Positions 32,778-40,293 of a DNA stretch of 64,000 nt are shown here, one piece after another. This stretch comes from Streptomyces venezuelae (GTDB taxonomy: Bacteria > Actinomycetota > Actinomycetes > Streptomycetales > Streptomycetaceae). The translations under genes were made by a program, and so were the position numbers. The stretch's first letter is position 1, and every line of letters begins with the position of its first letter. Location: assembly GCF_008642375.1 (NCBI RefSeq), contig NZ_CP029194.1:5068501-5132500 (forward strand), read 5' to 3'. A model generated the notes under the pieces. That model was given only the letters and a program-made list of their open reading frames with translations, searched no databases and was not told where the DNA came from.

Positions 32778-32811
32778 AGATCCCGTCCGATCAGAAGATC
32801 GGGCGGGATCT
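32778..32811 (+). terminator. Terminator after the tRNA gene
   Basis: A 15-bp stem with one G-T pair (32778-32792 with 32797-32811) closes an AGAA loop and is extended further by pairing across a one-base bulge. The following sequence TTCGTCGTTT is T-rich. It lies 40 bp beyond the tRNA and before the end of the convergent membrane-protein gene. Confidence 0.75.
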
Positions 32812-32855
32812 TCGTCGTTTCCCCTCTCCCTCATGGGGGCGGAAACGACGCGGGC

Positions 32856-33239
32856 TCAGCCGCGCATGTACCAGAAGGCCAGGCCGAGGAAGACGGGGAG
32901 GGTGAGCGCCATCTGGAGGGCCCACGGGGTCGCCGTTCCGTCCTCGGGCAGGCTCGGGTTCTCCGCCCGGTCGGCCATGTAGGAGCGAAGCGCCTTCCTG
33001 TGGCCCAACATGCCCGTGATGATGCCCAGGTTGATCGCGCAGTAACAGGGAAGCATCCGGGTGAGGGGCCATCCGTTGACCGCGCTGAAGGCCATCAACG
33101 CGAGGAATGTCGCCACCGGACCACAGGAAACGAAGATCTTCTGCCCTCGGGTGACCATGCCCGGGAACATCACCGCGAGCTGGAGCGCCGCGGTGCCTGC
33201 TGCGAAGACCCACCACAGCGGGGAGGCTCTGTCCATCAC
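32856..33239 (-). CDS. Hypothetical membrane protein
   Basis: A 127-residue protein with about four hydrophobic segments, including LWWVFAAGTAALQLAVMFPG, FVSCGPVATFLALMAFSAV and WALQMALTLPVFLGLAFWYM. Two Cys residues (PCYC) lie in the third segment. I do not recognise a family. The start may be GTG 33239 or the adjacent ATG 33236, with GGAAAG upstream. Its codon usage is normal for the window, and it stands alone between a tRNA and the ALF protein gene. Confidence 0.65.
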   Translation of the reverse strand: MMDRASPLWWVFAAGTAALQLAVMFPGMVTRGQKIFVSCGPVATFLALMAFSAVNGWPLTRMLPCYCAINLGIITGMLGHRKALRSYMADRAENPSLPEDGTATPWALQMALTLPVFLGLAFWYMRG

Positions 33240-33280
33240 CGATGCTCTTTCCGTCTGAGGGGCGGATGAGGCGTGCCGTC

Positions 33281-33319
33281 CCGGACGGGCGGCGAGGGAC
33301 TCCCCCGCCGCCCGTCCGG
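33281..33319 (-). terminator. Terminator after the ALF-type protein gene
   Basis: A perfect 14-bp stem (33281-33294 with 33306-33319), extended by three further G-C pairs inside, begins 10 bp past the stop of the large minus-strand gene. Confidence 0.7.
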
Positions 33320-33328
33320 TCGATCGTC

Positions 33329-36300
33329 CTACCTCGTGAACCAGCCTACGAGGGTCGACGCCGCGTTGTTGATGCCGCTGACCGCTGCCTTACCGGTGTT
33401 GGTGACCGCCATGGAAGCCGCGAGACTTCCCACACCACCGAGACCGATGCTCAGGGCCATGCCGCCGACACCGGTGACGAACTGCTTGCTCTTCCAGCCA
33501 TAGGCCTTGCCGTTGTAGAGCGTGCTGATGCCGGCGAACACCAGCGACGCCCCGGCCAGACCCGCCGCGAGCGGCTGCAGGCCCGGAACGAAGGCCACGG
33601 CGATCGCGGCCCCGCCGAGGCCCGCGCTGATCGTCGCCATCTGCGTGGCCGTCCTGGCGGCGGAGGCCTTCTCCTCCGCCTCGGTCGGGCCCATGACGAT
33701 GCTGTCGTTGGCCGGCGTGTCGGCCGGGTCGACGTTGTTCGCCTCGTTCTGACGAGCCGACTCGGCCGCCTTCGCGGCCTCGACGGTGATCTCGTCCCTG
33801 CGCTTCTGCTCGGCGACCTGCTGGGCCTCGTCCCGCGCGGCCCTGGCCTCGTCGGCGCTCTTTCCGGCGGCGAGCTGGGCGGCGTGCGCGAGATCGGCGG
33901 AGGCCTGGGCACTGGCGGCCGAGGCCACCGCGTCCCGGGCCGACTGGGCTGCCTGGTTGGCCGAGTAGTTGGCCTGACGGCTCGCGGTACGCGCGGACGC
34001 CGCCGCCGACGCCGCGGTGTTCGCCGATACCTGCGCCTCCGCGGCGGACTTGTCGGCGGCCCTGGACGAGGCGGCCGCCTCGTCCGCGAACGAGCGCGCG
34101 TCCTGCGCCGACTTGGACGCCTTCGTCGCCCACATCACGGCTTCCTCGCCCGCCTTGCGGGCCAGGGCGGCCGCCTCGGAAGCCTCCGCGGCGTCCTGGT
34201 AGGCGGTCGCGGCGATCCGCGCCGCCGCGCTGATCTGCGCGCTGACGGACTCCACGTGGGTCGCGGTGTCCCGGTCCGCCTCCTGAGCCTTGTAGTAGGC
34301 GTAGTCGACGAACTGCTGCACCATCCACTGCGGGCCCTCGAGGGCAGCCTGGGCCGCGGCCTCCACATTGGGCCCGGCATCCTTCAGCGCGGCCAGCGTC
34401 GCCGCGCGGTCGTCCTCGGTCTTCGCGATGGAGTGGTCGACGAGCAGGAACTTGTGCAGAGCCTGGATGCTGCCGTTGTCCAGCGCGGCGTTGGCGGCCG
34501 CGGTCACCGCCTTGCCGGCGCCGTTCAGGGACTTCAGCACGGCCGCGCGGTAGTCGTCCGCCTGCACGTCCCTGGCGCCGTTGACCAGGAAGTTGGTCAC
34601 GGCTTGCGGGTCGTCGCTCTCCAGGGTCCGCTGCGCGGCCTCCGAGAGGACGACCCTGTTGAGCTTGGCCAGCGTGAGGACCTTCTCCCGGTCGTCGAGC
34701 TGCGCCGCGTCGGTGTACCCCTCCTTCGCCCAGCCGACCACGCCTTCGTCGTCGGTGGTCAGTGCCTCCTGCGCCGCCTGGCGCGTCCAGACTCCCGAGG
34801 AGTCCATCAGGTTGAGCGCGGCCTTGCGGCCGAGGGAGGCGGCCTTGGCCTCGTCGGGCTCGGTGCTCGCCCGGTTCAGCAGGTCCTTGGTCTCCAGGGT
34901 GGTCGACTGCTCCTGGGCCTGGTTCTTCTGGGTCAGGGCCAGGTACCGGCTCTCCTCGGCCTTGAACTCCTTGGCCACCTCGATGGCCAGCGCGCGCTCC
35001 TCGGCGAGCTCGGCGGCCTCGGTGTCGCGGGCGAGCTGGGCGATCCCCTTGGCCTGCTCCACCGCTCGGCCGGCGTCCTCGGCGGCCGCGATGGCCGCGT
35101 TGGCGTTCGCCGTGGCCTTGTTGGCCCAGTCCACCGCCTGTCCGGCGTGGGCGGCCGCCTCCTCGGCGGCCGCCGCGGCGGCGTCGGCATGCACGGCGGC
35201 ACTGCTGGCGGCGGCTCCCGCCGCCCGTGCCTCGGTCGCGGCGCGGGCGGCGAGCTTCCCCGCCCGGTCGGCCGCGAGCGTCGCGGTGTTGGCGGCGGAC
35301 CGGGCGAGGTTCGCGGCCTGCCTGGCGCGATCGGCCTGCGCCTGGGAGACGCCGGAGGCCGCGGCGGCGTCGGCCGCGGCCTCGGCGGAGGCGGCCGCGT
35401 TCTGCCCGGCGCGCGCCGCGGCCTCGCTCGACTGCTGGGCCGAGACACCCGCGTCGGCGGCCGCCTTGGCGGCGTCCGCCGCCCTGCGGGCCATCTTCGC
35501 CGTGTCACGGGCCGTCTTGGCGGCCTCGCTGGCGGCGCCGGCCTGGGAGGCGTCCTGGGACGCCGCGGAGGCGGCGTCGCGGGCGCGGACCGAGGCCTTC
35601 GACGCGGCAGCCGCCGCGCCGGCCGCGGCCTGGGCGGCGGAGGCCGCCGTCTTGGCGGCGGAGATCGCCGTCCGCGAGGCCGAGATCGCCGTCCGGGCCG
35701 CGTCGGCGGCGCCCTGCGCCGCGTCGGCCGCGCGTCCGGCGGCGCGTGACGCCTTGACGGAGTCGGACTGTGCCTGGGCGCTCTCCGCGGCCGCCTTCAG
35801 GGCTGCCTTCTTGGCCTCGGCGGATGCCGCCTCGGCTCGCTCGGAGGCGTCCTTGGCCGCCTGCGTGGCCTCACGGGCCCGGCGCCCCGCGCTCTCGGCC
35901 TGCTCCACCAGCTGGCCGATCGTCAGCGATTCCTGGTCGCGCGCCCGGGCCAGGTACTGGTCTTTCTCCAGCAGCCGGCTGATGTCGGCCGCGGTTCCGT
36001 CGAGGGCCCGGTTGACGGCCTGGGTCAGGTTCGGCCCGGCGTCGTTGAGCATGGTGAAGGCCGCGGCGCGCTCGTCCTCCTCGCGGGCCTTGTGCTGGCC
36101 CGTCTTGAGGAAGGCTTCGAGGACCGTGGGGGAGCCGTCGTCGAGCGCCTTGTTGGCCTCGCGGGTGATCGCCTTCCCACCGGTCCCCAGGATGTTGAGC
36201 ACCGCGGCCCTGCGGTCGTCGTTCAGGGGGTTCTTGTAGCCCTCCGTCACGAAGACGTGCAGTTCGACGTCCGAACCGGAGAGCGCGCGCTGGACCGCCG

Positions 36301-36625
36301 CCCGTACGCCCGGGCCGGCGTAGTTGAGCATCGCCAGGACGGCGACGCGTTCGTCCTCGGTGCGGGCGCGGACCAGGCCCGTGTCGAGGAAGGCCTTGAG
36401 GTTCTCGTCGCCGCCGACGAGCGCGGCCTCCGCTTCCGCGCGTACCGCGCGGCCGCCGAGGTGCCAGGCGTCGAGGACCTGTGCGCGCGCGTCCGTGGGC
36501 AGGCCCACTTCGGCCGCGGCGGCGGATTCGGCCCATGTCGAGCCGAGCAGGCTCAGCGTCAGGCCCAGGGCGAGCCCTGATATGCCGGTACCGCGTCGCC
36601 GTCTCGAGCGACTTCTGTCAGTCAT
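33329..36625 (-). CDS. Large secreted Ala-rich coiled-coil protein with ALF-type repeats
   Basis: A 1098-residue protein starting at ATG 36625 (GGAG 8 nt upstream). After a basic start comes a signal-like helix (GLALGLTLSLLGSTWAESAA). Repeats of about 40-45 residues with ALV/ALD...FL.TG...A..ED.R.A.L.ML..AGP appear at both residues 40-210 and 620-790; these resemble actinobacterial ALF repeats. Between and after them run two long Ala-rich coiled coils (over 350 and 250 residues) with heptad-like AAxAA patterns. The C-terminus has two Gly-rich hydrophobic helices (AGLGGAAIAVAFVPGLQPLA) and ends NAASTLVGWFTR. ALF-repeat proteins occur as N-terminal parts of polymorphic toxins, but no toxin domain is evident here. 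The architecture suggests a surface or envelope-spanning fibre. Confidence 0.7.
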   Translation of the reverse strand: MTDRSRSRRRRGTGISGLALGLTLSLLGSTWAESAAAAEVGLPTDARAQVLDAWHLGGRAVRAEAEAALVGGDENLKAFLDTGLVRARTEDERVAVLAMLNYAGPGVRAAVQRALSGSDVELHVFVTEGYKNPLNDDRRAAVLNILGTGGKAITREANKALDDGSPTVLEAFLKTGQHKAREEDERAAAFTMLNDAGPNLTQAVNRALDGTAADISRLLEKDQYLARARDQESLTIGQLVEQAESAGRRAREATQAAKDASERAEAASAEAKKAALKAAAESAQAQSDSVKASRAAGRAADAAQGAADAARTAISASRTAISAAKTAASAAQAAAGAAAAASKASVRARDAASAASQDASQAGAASEAAKTARDTAKMARRAADAAKAAADAGVSAQQSSEAAARAGQNAAASAEAAADAAAASGVSQAQADRARQAANLARSAANTATLAADRAGKLAARAATEARAAGAAASSAAVHADAAAAAAEEAAAHAGQAVDWANKATANANAAIAAAEDAGRAVEQAKGIAQLARDTEAAELAEERALAIEVAKEFKAEESRYLALTQKNQAQEQSTTLETKDLLNRASTEPDEAKAASLGRKAALNLMDSSGVWTRQAAQEALTTDDEGVVGWAKEGYTDAAQLDDREKVLTLAKLNRVVLSEAAQRTLESDDPQAVTNFLVNGARDVQADDYRAAVLKSLNGAGKAVTAAANAALDNGSIQALHKFLLVDHSIAKTEDDRAATLAALKDAGPNVEAAAQAALEGPQWMVQQFVDYAYYKAQEADRDTATHVESVSAQISAAARIAATAYQDAAEASEAAALARKAGEEAVMWATKASKSAQDARSFADEAAASSRAADKSAAEAQVSANTAASAAASARTASRQANYSANQAAQSARDAVASAASAQASADLAHAAQLAAGKSADEARAARDEAQQVAEQKRRDEITVEAAKAAESARQNEANNVDPADTPANDSIVMGPTEAEEKASAARTATQMATISAGLGGAAIAVAFVPGLQPLAAGLAGASLVFAGISTLYNGKAYGWKSKQFVTGVGGMALSIGLGGVGSLAASMAVTNTGKAAVSGINNAASTLVGWFTR

Positions 36626-36666
36626 GCGGAACAACTCCACGTGGTCTCAATTGGGTGCCGTGAATG

Positions 36667-37238
36667 AGTGGTTCGGGGGTGTGCCGGGGTTACCGGGCTG
36701 CGACGATCTGCAGCAGGGTGAAGTCACGGCCCTGGGGGTCGGCGGTCTCGCCGATGTTGTTCCAGGAGTTCTTCTTGAGGTCGTAGGACTGCTCTTCCTC
36801 GCCGGTGGCCATGTGGACCTTGACGGCGTAGTCGTTGGCCTTGGCGCCGATGACAGCGGGGATTTCGAGGTCGAGGCGTCCGGTCTTCCCGGTGACCTTG
36901 AAGCAGAAGAGGCCGCGTCCGACGGGGTCGGCCTCGTCCATGCCGCGGGCGCGGATCTCGATGAGGCCGGGAGTGCCGCAGGTGGCGAGCGTGATGTGTC
37001 CGTCGCCGCTCTTGAGCTTGATGCCGCGTTCCTGGAAGATCCGGGCGGCATCGGGGTACTCGAAGGTCTCCACCGCCAGCGGGGGCAGCGGGGGATCGAT
37101 GGATACGGCGGGGGCGGGGGTGGCGTTGGCCACGGAGACCCCGCTCTGGACCGCCACACCGAGGGTGATGGCCGTGACGCCCGCGGCGAAGACCGCGGTC
37201 GTCCGTGAGAAAAGCTTCATGTCTCTGTTTCCTCGTCA
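36667..37238 (-). repeat. Left arm of perfect 572-bp inverted repeat
   Basis: This segment is the reverse complement of 37780-38351. The outer boundary lies 23 bp beyond the stop codon of the encoded gene and the inner boundary 18 bp before its start, so the repeat is just ribosome binding site, gene and short tail. Both flanks diverge at once outside these limits. I found no difference between arms where I compared them directly, and all overlapping reading frames give the same protein. Confidence 0.9.
36690..37220 (-). CDS. Secreted protein of unknown function, copy A
   Basis: A 176-residue protein identical to the one encoded at 37798-38328. It has a signal peptide with cleavage expected after SVANA (residue 33). 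The mature part begins TPAPAVSIDPPLPPLAVETF. It has two cysteines (Cys81 in LATCGTPG, Cys106 in GLFCFKVTG) that could form a disulphide, and alternating hydrophobic strands, suggesting a small beta-sandwich. I do not recognise the family. It lies 64 bp upstream of the ALF-type gene on the same strand, so the two may be co-transcribed. GAGGAAAC precedes the ATG. Confidence 0.75.
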   Translation of the reverse strand: MKLFSRTTAVFAAGVTAITLGVAVQSGVSVANATPAPAVSIDPPLPPLAVETFEYPDAARIFQERGIKLKSGDGHITLATCGTPGLIEIRARGMDEADPVGRGLFCFKVTGKTGRLDLEIPAVIGAKANDYAVKVHMATGEEEQSYDLKKNSWNNIGETADPQGRDFTLLQIVAAR

Positions 37239-37779
37239 GTGGTGAGGCAGGCCGAACCCGCGCCGTGACCCTGGGGTTCGGGCGCGTCCGAGCACCCGTC
37301 GGTGCGGGTGGGTGGTCGTGGGTTCGTGAACGCCCCTGGTGATGCGGGCCCTTGTGCGGAGGTGGGTGCCGTCGGGGTCGAGCCCGACGGGTCGGCGGCC
37401 GGTCGTCCACCGAGGTGGGTCGGGGCCGGCGGTGCCCCGGAACAGGTCCGGTGACGAGGCGTCAGTGCGCGGCCTCGTCCCGGGCTGGCACGACCGTATG
37501 CCCGAAGCCCGCGTAAATCAACCTCCGTTGATGGTCGCTCATCCAGGATTGATAACTCGGGGTTCGATCGCTAACGTCTCCCTCGGAAGATCGCCGCCAC
37601 GGGTTCCCGGGGGACACATCCGGCTTGGGGGCCGGAGTGTGTCGGCTCCCGTCGAGTGACCTGTTCCGCAGGCGGTTCGACGCTGCGTCGCGCCGCCCGC
37701 GGTGCGGTCCGCGCCTGCCTCACCACCTCCGTTCGCAGGGCATGCGTGTGCCCTCACGCGCCGCCGGACGTCCTATAGA
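37239..37779. other. Unique 541-bp spacer between the inverted repeats
   Basis: The spacer lies upstream of both copies of the secreted protein gene and must hold the promoters for both divergent transcripts. I see no convincing gene in it. A palindrome ATCAAC-CTCC-GTTGAT at 37517-37532 is followed by related ATCC/GATTGAT sequences, in the only AT-rich part (about 37510-37580). This could be a shared operator. Confidence 0.5.
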
Positions 37780-38351
37780 TGACGAGGAAACAGAGACATG
37801 AAGCTTTTCTCACGGACGACCGCGGTCTTCGCCGCGGGCGTCACGGCCATCACCCTCGGTGTGGCGGTCCAGAGCGGGGTCTCCGTGGCCAACGCCACCC
37901 CCGCCCCCGCCGTATCCATCGATCCCCCGCTGCCCCCGCTGGCGGTGGAGACCTTCGAGTACCCCGATGCCGCCCGGATCTTCCAGGAACGCGGCATCAA
38001 GCTCAAGAGCGGCGACGGACACATCACGCTCGCCACCTGCGGCACTCCCGGCCTCATCGAGATCCGCGCCCGCGGCATGGACGAGGCCGACCCCGTCGGA
38101 CGCGGCCTCTTCTGCTTCAAGGTCACCGGGAAGACCGGACGCCTCGACCTCGAAATCCCCGCTGTCATCGGCGCCAAGGCCAACGACTACGCCGTCAAGG
38201 TCCACATGGCCACCGGCGAGGAAGAGCAGTCCTACGACCTCAAGAAGAACTCCTGGAACAACATCGGCGAGACCGCCGACCCCCAGGGCCGTGACTTCAC
38301 CCTGCTGCAGATCGTCGCAGCCCGGTAACCCCGGCACACCCCCGAACCACT
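37780..38351 (+). repeat. Right arm of perfect 572-bp inverted repeat
   Basis: Exact mirror copy of 36667-37238 (matching positions sum to 75018). It begins TGACGAGGAAAC before the gene and ends 23 bp after its stop. Lack of divergence, even at third codon positions, means very recent duplication or continuing gene conversion between arms. Confidence 0.9.
37798..38328 (+). CDS. Secreted protein of unknown function, copy B
   Basis: The same 176 residues as copy A: signal peptide to about residue 33, Pro-rich start of the mature chain, two cysteines (81 and 106), and a likely beta-rich fold. It is followed after 175 bp by the first pseudoprotease gene on the same strand. Thus the same small secreted protein heads both divergent gene series, one leading to the ALF-type protein and one to the trypsin-fold proteins. 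That placement suggests a shared partner, chaperone or ligand role, which is inference only. Confidence 0.75.
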   Translation: MKLFSRTTAVFAAGVTAITLGVAVQSGVSVANATPAPAVSIDPPLPPLAVETFEYPDAARIFQERGIKLKSGDGHITLATCGTPGLIEIRARGMDEADPVGRGLFCFKVTGKTGRLDLEIPAVIGAKANDYAVKVHMATGEEEQSYDLKKNSWNNIGETADPQGRDFTLLQIVAAR

Positions 38352-38503
38352 GGACGACCGTCGACAGGACAGCCGTCGACACCGGACGGGACGGCCTCGC
38401 GCACCTTCGAGGCCCGCGCCGGATTCCGGCTGCGCTCGACCACCCGTGCCACCGTCCTCCGACGTGCCCGCGCACCGACCCCTGACTCGCAAGGAAGTTC
38501 CTC

Positions 38504-40147
38504 ATGCATGCCCTCCGTCCGCGCACCGCGCAGATGACCTGCCTGCTCGCCACGGCCACCGCGCTCGCCGCGGGGCTGGTGTCGGCCGGACCCGCCGTGG
38601 CCCTCCACGGTCCCGAGGCCCCGGCCGGTCAGCACGCGTACACCGTGAAGCTGAACATCGGCGACGAGACGAACAGCCGTGGCTGCACGGGCACGCTCGT
38701 CGACGCCTCCTGGGTCCTGACCGCCGCGAGCTGCTTCGGCGCCACGCCGGGCGCCGAGGTCCCGGCCGGGAAGCCGGCCCTCAAGACGGTCGTCACCCTC
38801 GGCGACGCGAGGACCGTCGAGGTCAGCGAGCTCGCCCCGCGCGCCGACCGCGACGTTGTGCTTGCCCGCCTGGCCACCCCCGCGACCGGCATCGCGGGCG
38901 TCAAGCGCGCCACCACCGCCCCCGCGACCGGGGCCGAGCTGACGGCGGCCGGATTCGGGCGGACCAAGACGGAGTGGGCCCCGGAGAAGCTGCACACCGG
39001 CACCTTCACCACCGATTCCAGCACCTCCACCACCCTGGCCGTCACCGGCAAGGGCACCGACGTCCTGTGCAAGGGCGACACCGGCGGACCGCTCCTCAAC
39101 GCCGCCGGCGAACTCGTCGGCGTCAACTCCCGCTCCTGGCAGGGCGGCTGCCTCGAAGTCCCCGCCACGGAGACCCGTACGGGCGCCGTCTCCGCCCGCA
39201 CCGACGACCTGGGCGAGTGGATCGACGAGCACCGTTCGCGGACCTCCGGCTGGAAGACGGCCACCGCCGTACAGTCCGGAAACAGCGTCTACCAGGGCAT
39301 CCGGCTGCCCGACGGTTCCTGGACCGGCTTCACCGACGTCCAGTCCAAGGCGGGGAACCTCGGCGGCATCCGCTCCTCCGCCGTCGTCGGCATGAACGGC
39401 GACACCCACGTCCTGGCCATCAGCGGCAGCGGCGATCTGTTCCACACCATCCGCAAGGAGGACGGTACGTGGGGCTCGTTCGGCTACGTCTTCGGCGAGA
39501 CCGGCGCCCTGGCCAACCTCACCCAGGTGACCGCCGTCAACATCGGCTACGACCTCCACGTCGTCGCCGTCGCCGACGGCAAGGTCTTCCACACCGTCCG
39601 CAATGCCTCCGGACACTGGACCCGCTTCGGTGACGTGGCGGGCGTCGCCGGACCGATCGGCAAGGTCACGACCGCGGCCGTGACCAGCGCGGGCGGACAG
39701 ATCCAGGTCACCGCCGTCAGCGGCGGCAAGGCCTACCACACCGTCCGCAACACCACCGGCCACTGGGTCGGATGGGGCGACGTCGCCGGCGTCCTCGGCT
39801 CCACCGGCCCCGTCACCGGGGTCACCATGGCCGGCACCGGCGGCGACGCGCAGATCGTCCTCGCCACCGACAACGGCACCCGCCAGTACCACGCCATCCG
39901 CTATGCCGACGGCTCCTGGTCGCCCCTCGGTGACCTGAAGCCCATCCTCGGCACCGTCACCGCCAAGTCCGTGGCCGCGGCCTCCGTCAACGGCGAGTTC
40001 CAGCTGGCCGTCACCACGGCCGACGACAAGGCGCTGCACACCATCCGTCACGCCGACCGCACCTGGGACACCCCCGTCACGGTCCCCCTCCAGGGTCTGC
40101 CGGCCGCCCCGGGCAGCCTCGCCATCACCGCCACCTGGACCCCGTGA
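38504..40147 (+). CDS. Secreted trypsin-fold pseudoprotease with beta-propeller-like repeats (1)
   Basis: A 547-residue protein with a signal peptide ending near SAGPAVA. Residues 35-245 align with S1 trypsin-like proteases: GCTGTLVDASWVLTAASCFG, DRDVVLARLATP and LCKGDTGGPLLNAAGELVGV. The catalytic His of TAAHC is Ser and the nucleophile Ser of GDSGGP is Thr; only the Asp remains, so it is probably not a normal serine protease. Residues 250-547 form repeats of about 45-50 residues with HTVRNxxGHWxxxGDVAG, like lectin or propeller blades that bind carbohydrate. I expect an extracellular binding protein. GGAAG precedes the ATG. Confidence 0.82.
   Translation: MHALRPRTAQMTCLLATATALAAGLVSAGPAVALHGPEAPAGQHAYTVKLNIGDETNSRGCTGTLVDASWVLTAASCFGATPGAEVPAGKPALKTVVTLGDARTVEVSELAPRADRDVVLARLATPATGIAGVKRATTAPATGAELTAAGFGRTKTEWAPEKLHTGTFTTDSSTSTTLAVTGKGTDVLCKGDTGGPLLNAAGELVGVNSRSWQGGCLEVPATETRTGAVSARTDDLGEWIDEHRSRTSGWKTATAVQSGNSVYQGIRLPDGSWTGFTDVQSKAGNLGGIRSSAVVGMNGDTHVLAISGSGDLFHTIRKEDGTWGSFGYVFGETGALANLTQVTAVNIGYDLHVVAVADGKVFHTVRNASGHWTRFGDVAGVAGPIGKVTTAAVTSAGGQIQVTAVSGGKAYHTVRNTTGHWVGWGDVAGVLGSTGPVTGVTMAGTGGDAQIVLATDNGTRQYHAIRYADGSWSPLGDLKPILGTVTAKSVAAASVNGEFQLAVTTADDKALHTIRHADRTWDTPVTVPLQGLPAAPGSLAITATWTP
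38980..39119 (+). repeat. 140-bp tract identical to 40773-40912
   Basis: The segment covering KLHTGTFTTDSSTSTTLAVT to GDTGGPLLNAAGEL is identical base for base in the two pseudoprotease genes, while flanking sequence differs at many sites. The mismatches bounding it are 38979 and 39120. Confidence 0.85.
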
Positions 40148-40153
40148 CGGCAG

Positions 40154-40176
40154 GGCGGGCGGCTTGACCGCCCGCC
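40154..40176 (+). terminator. Hairpin after pseudoprotease 1
   Basis: GGCGGGCGG (40154-40162) pairs perfectly with CCGCCCGCC (40168-40176) around CTTGA, 7 bp after the stop. Confidence 0.6.
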
Positions 40177-40293
40177 ACGCCTCACCTCCGGGTGGCATCC
40201 CCCGGCACGCGCGTTGCCCGGTGTCCGTGGAGCCCTCCGGCTCGGCGGACACCGGCGCGCCACCGCAGAGCGTACTTCGCGAAGGAAAACCCC

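Noticed and set aside
33242..35749. Very long plus-strand open frame opposite the ALF-type gene
   Set aside because: It is the antisense shadow of Ala-rich GCC/GCG codons; composition is Gly/Arg/Leu-rich noise and no motif is present.
34000..36000. Repeated GCGGCC-like DNA as a CRISPR or satellite array
   Set aside because: Repeats are irregular and follow Ala-rich codons of a coding sequence, with no uniform repeat and spacer lengths.
37339..37757. Small open frames in the inverted-repeat spacer (37339-37659 plus, 37539-37757 minus)
   Set aside because: Composition is not protein-like, there is no good ribosome binding site, and they overlap the promoter region of both divergent genes.
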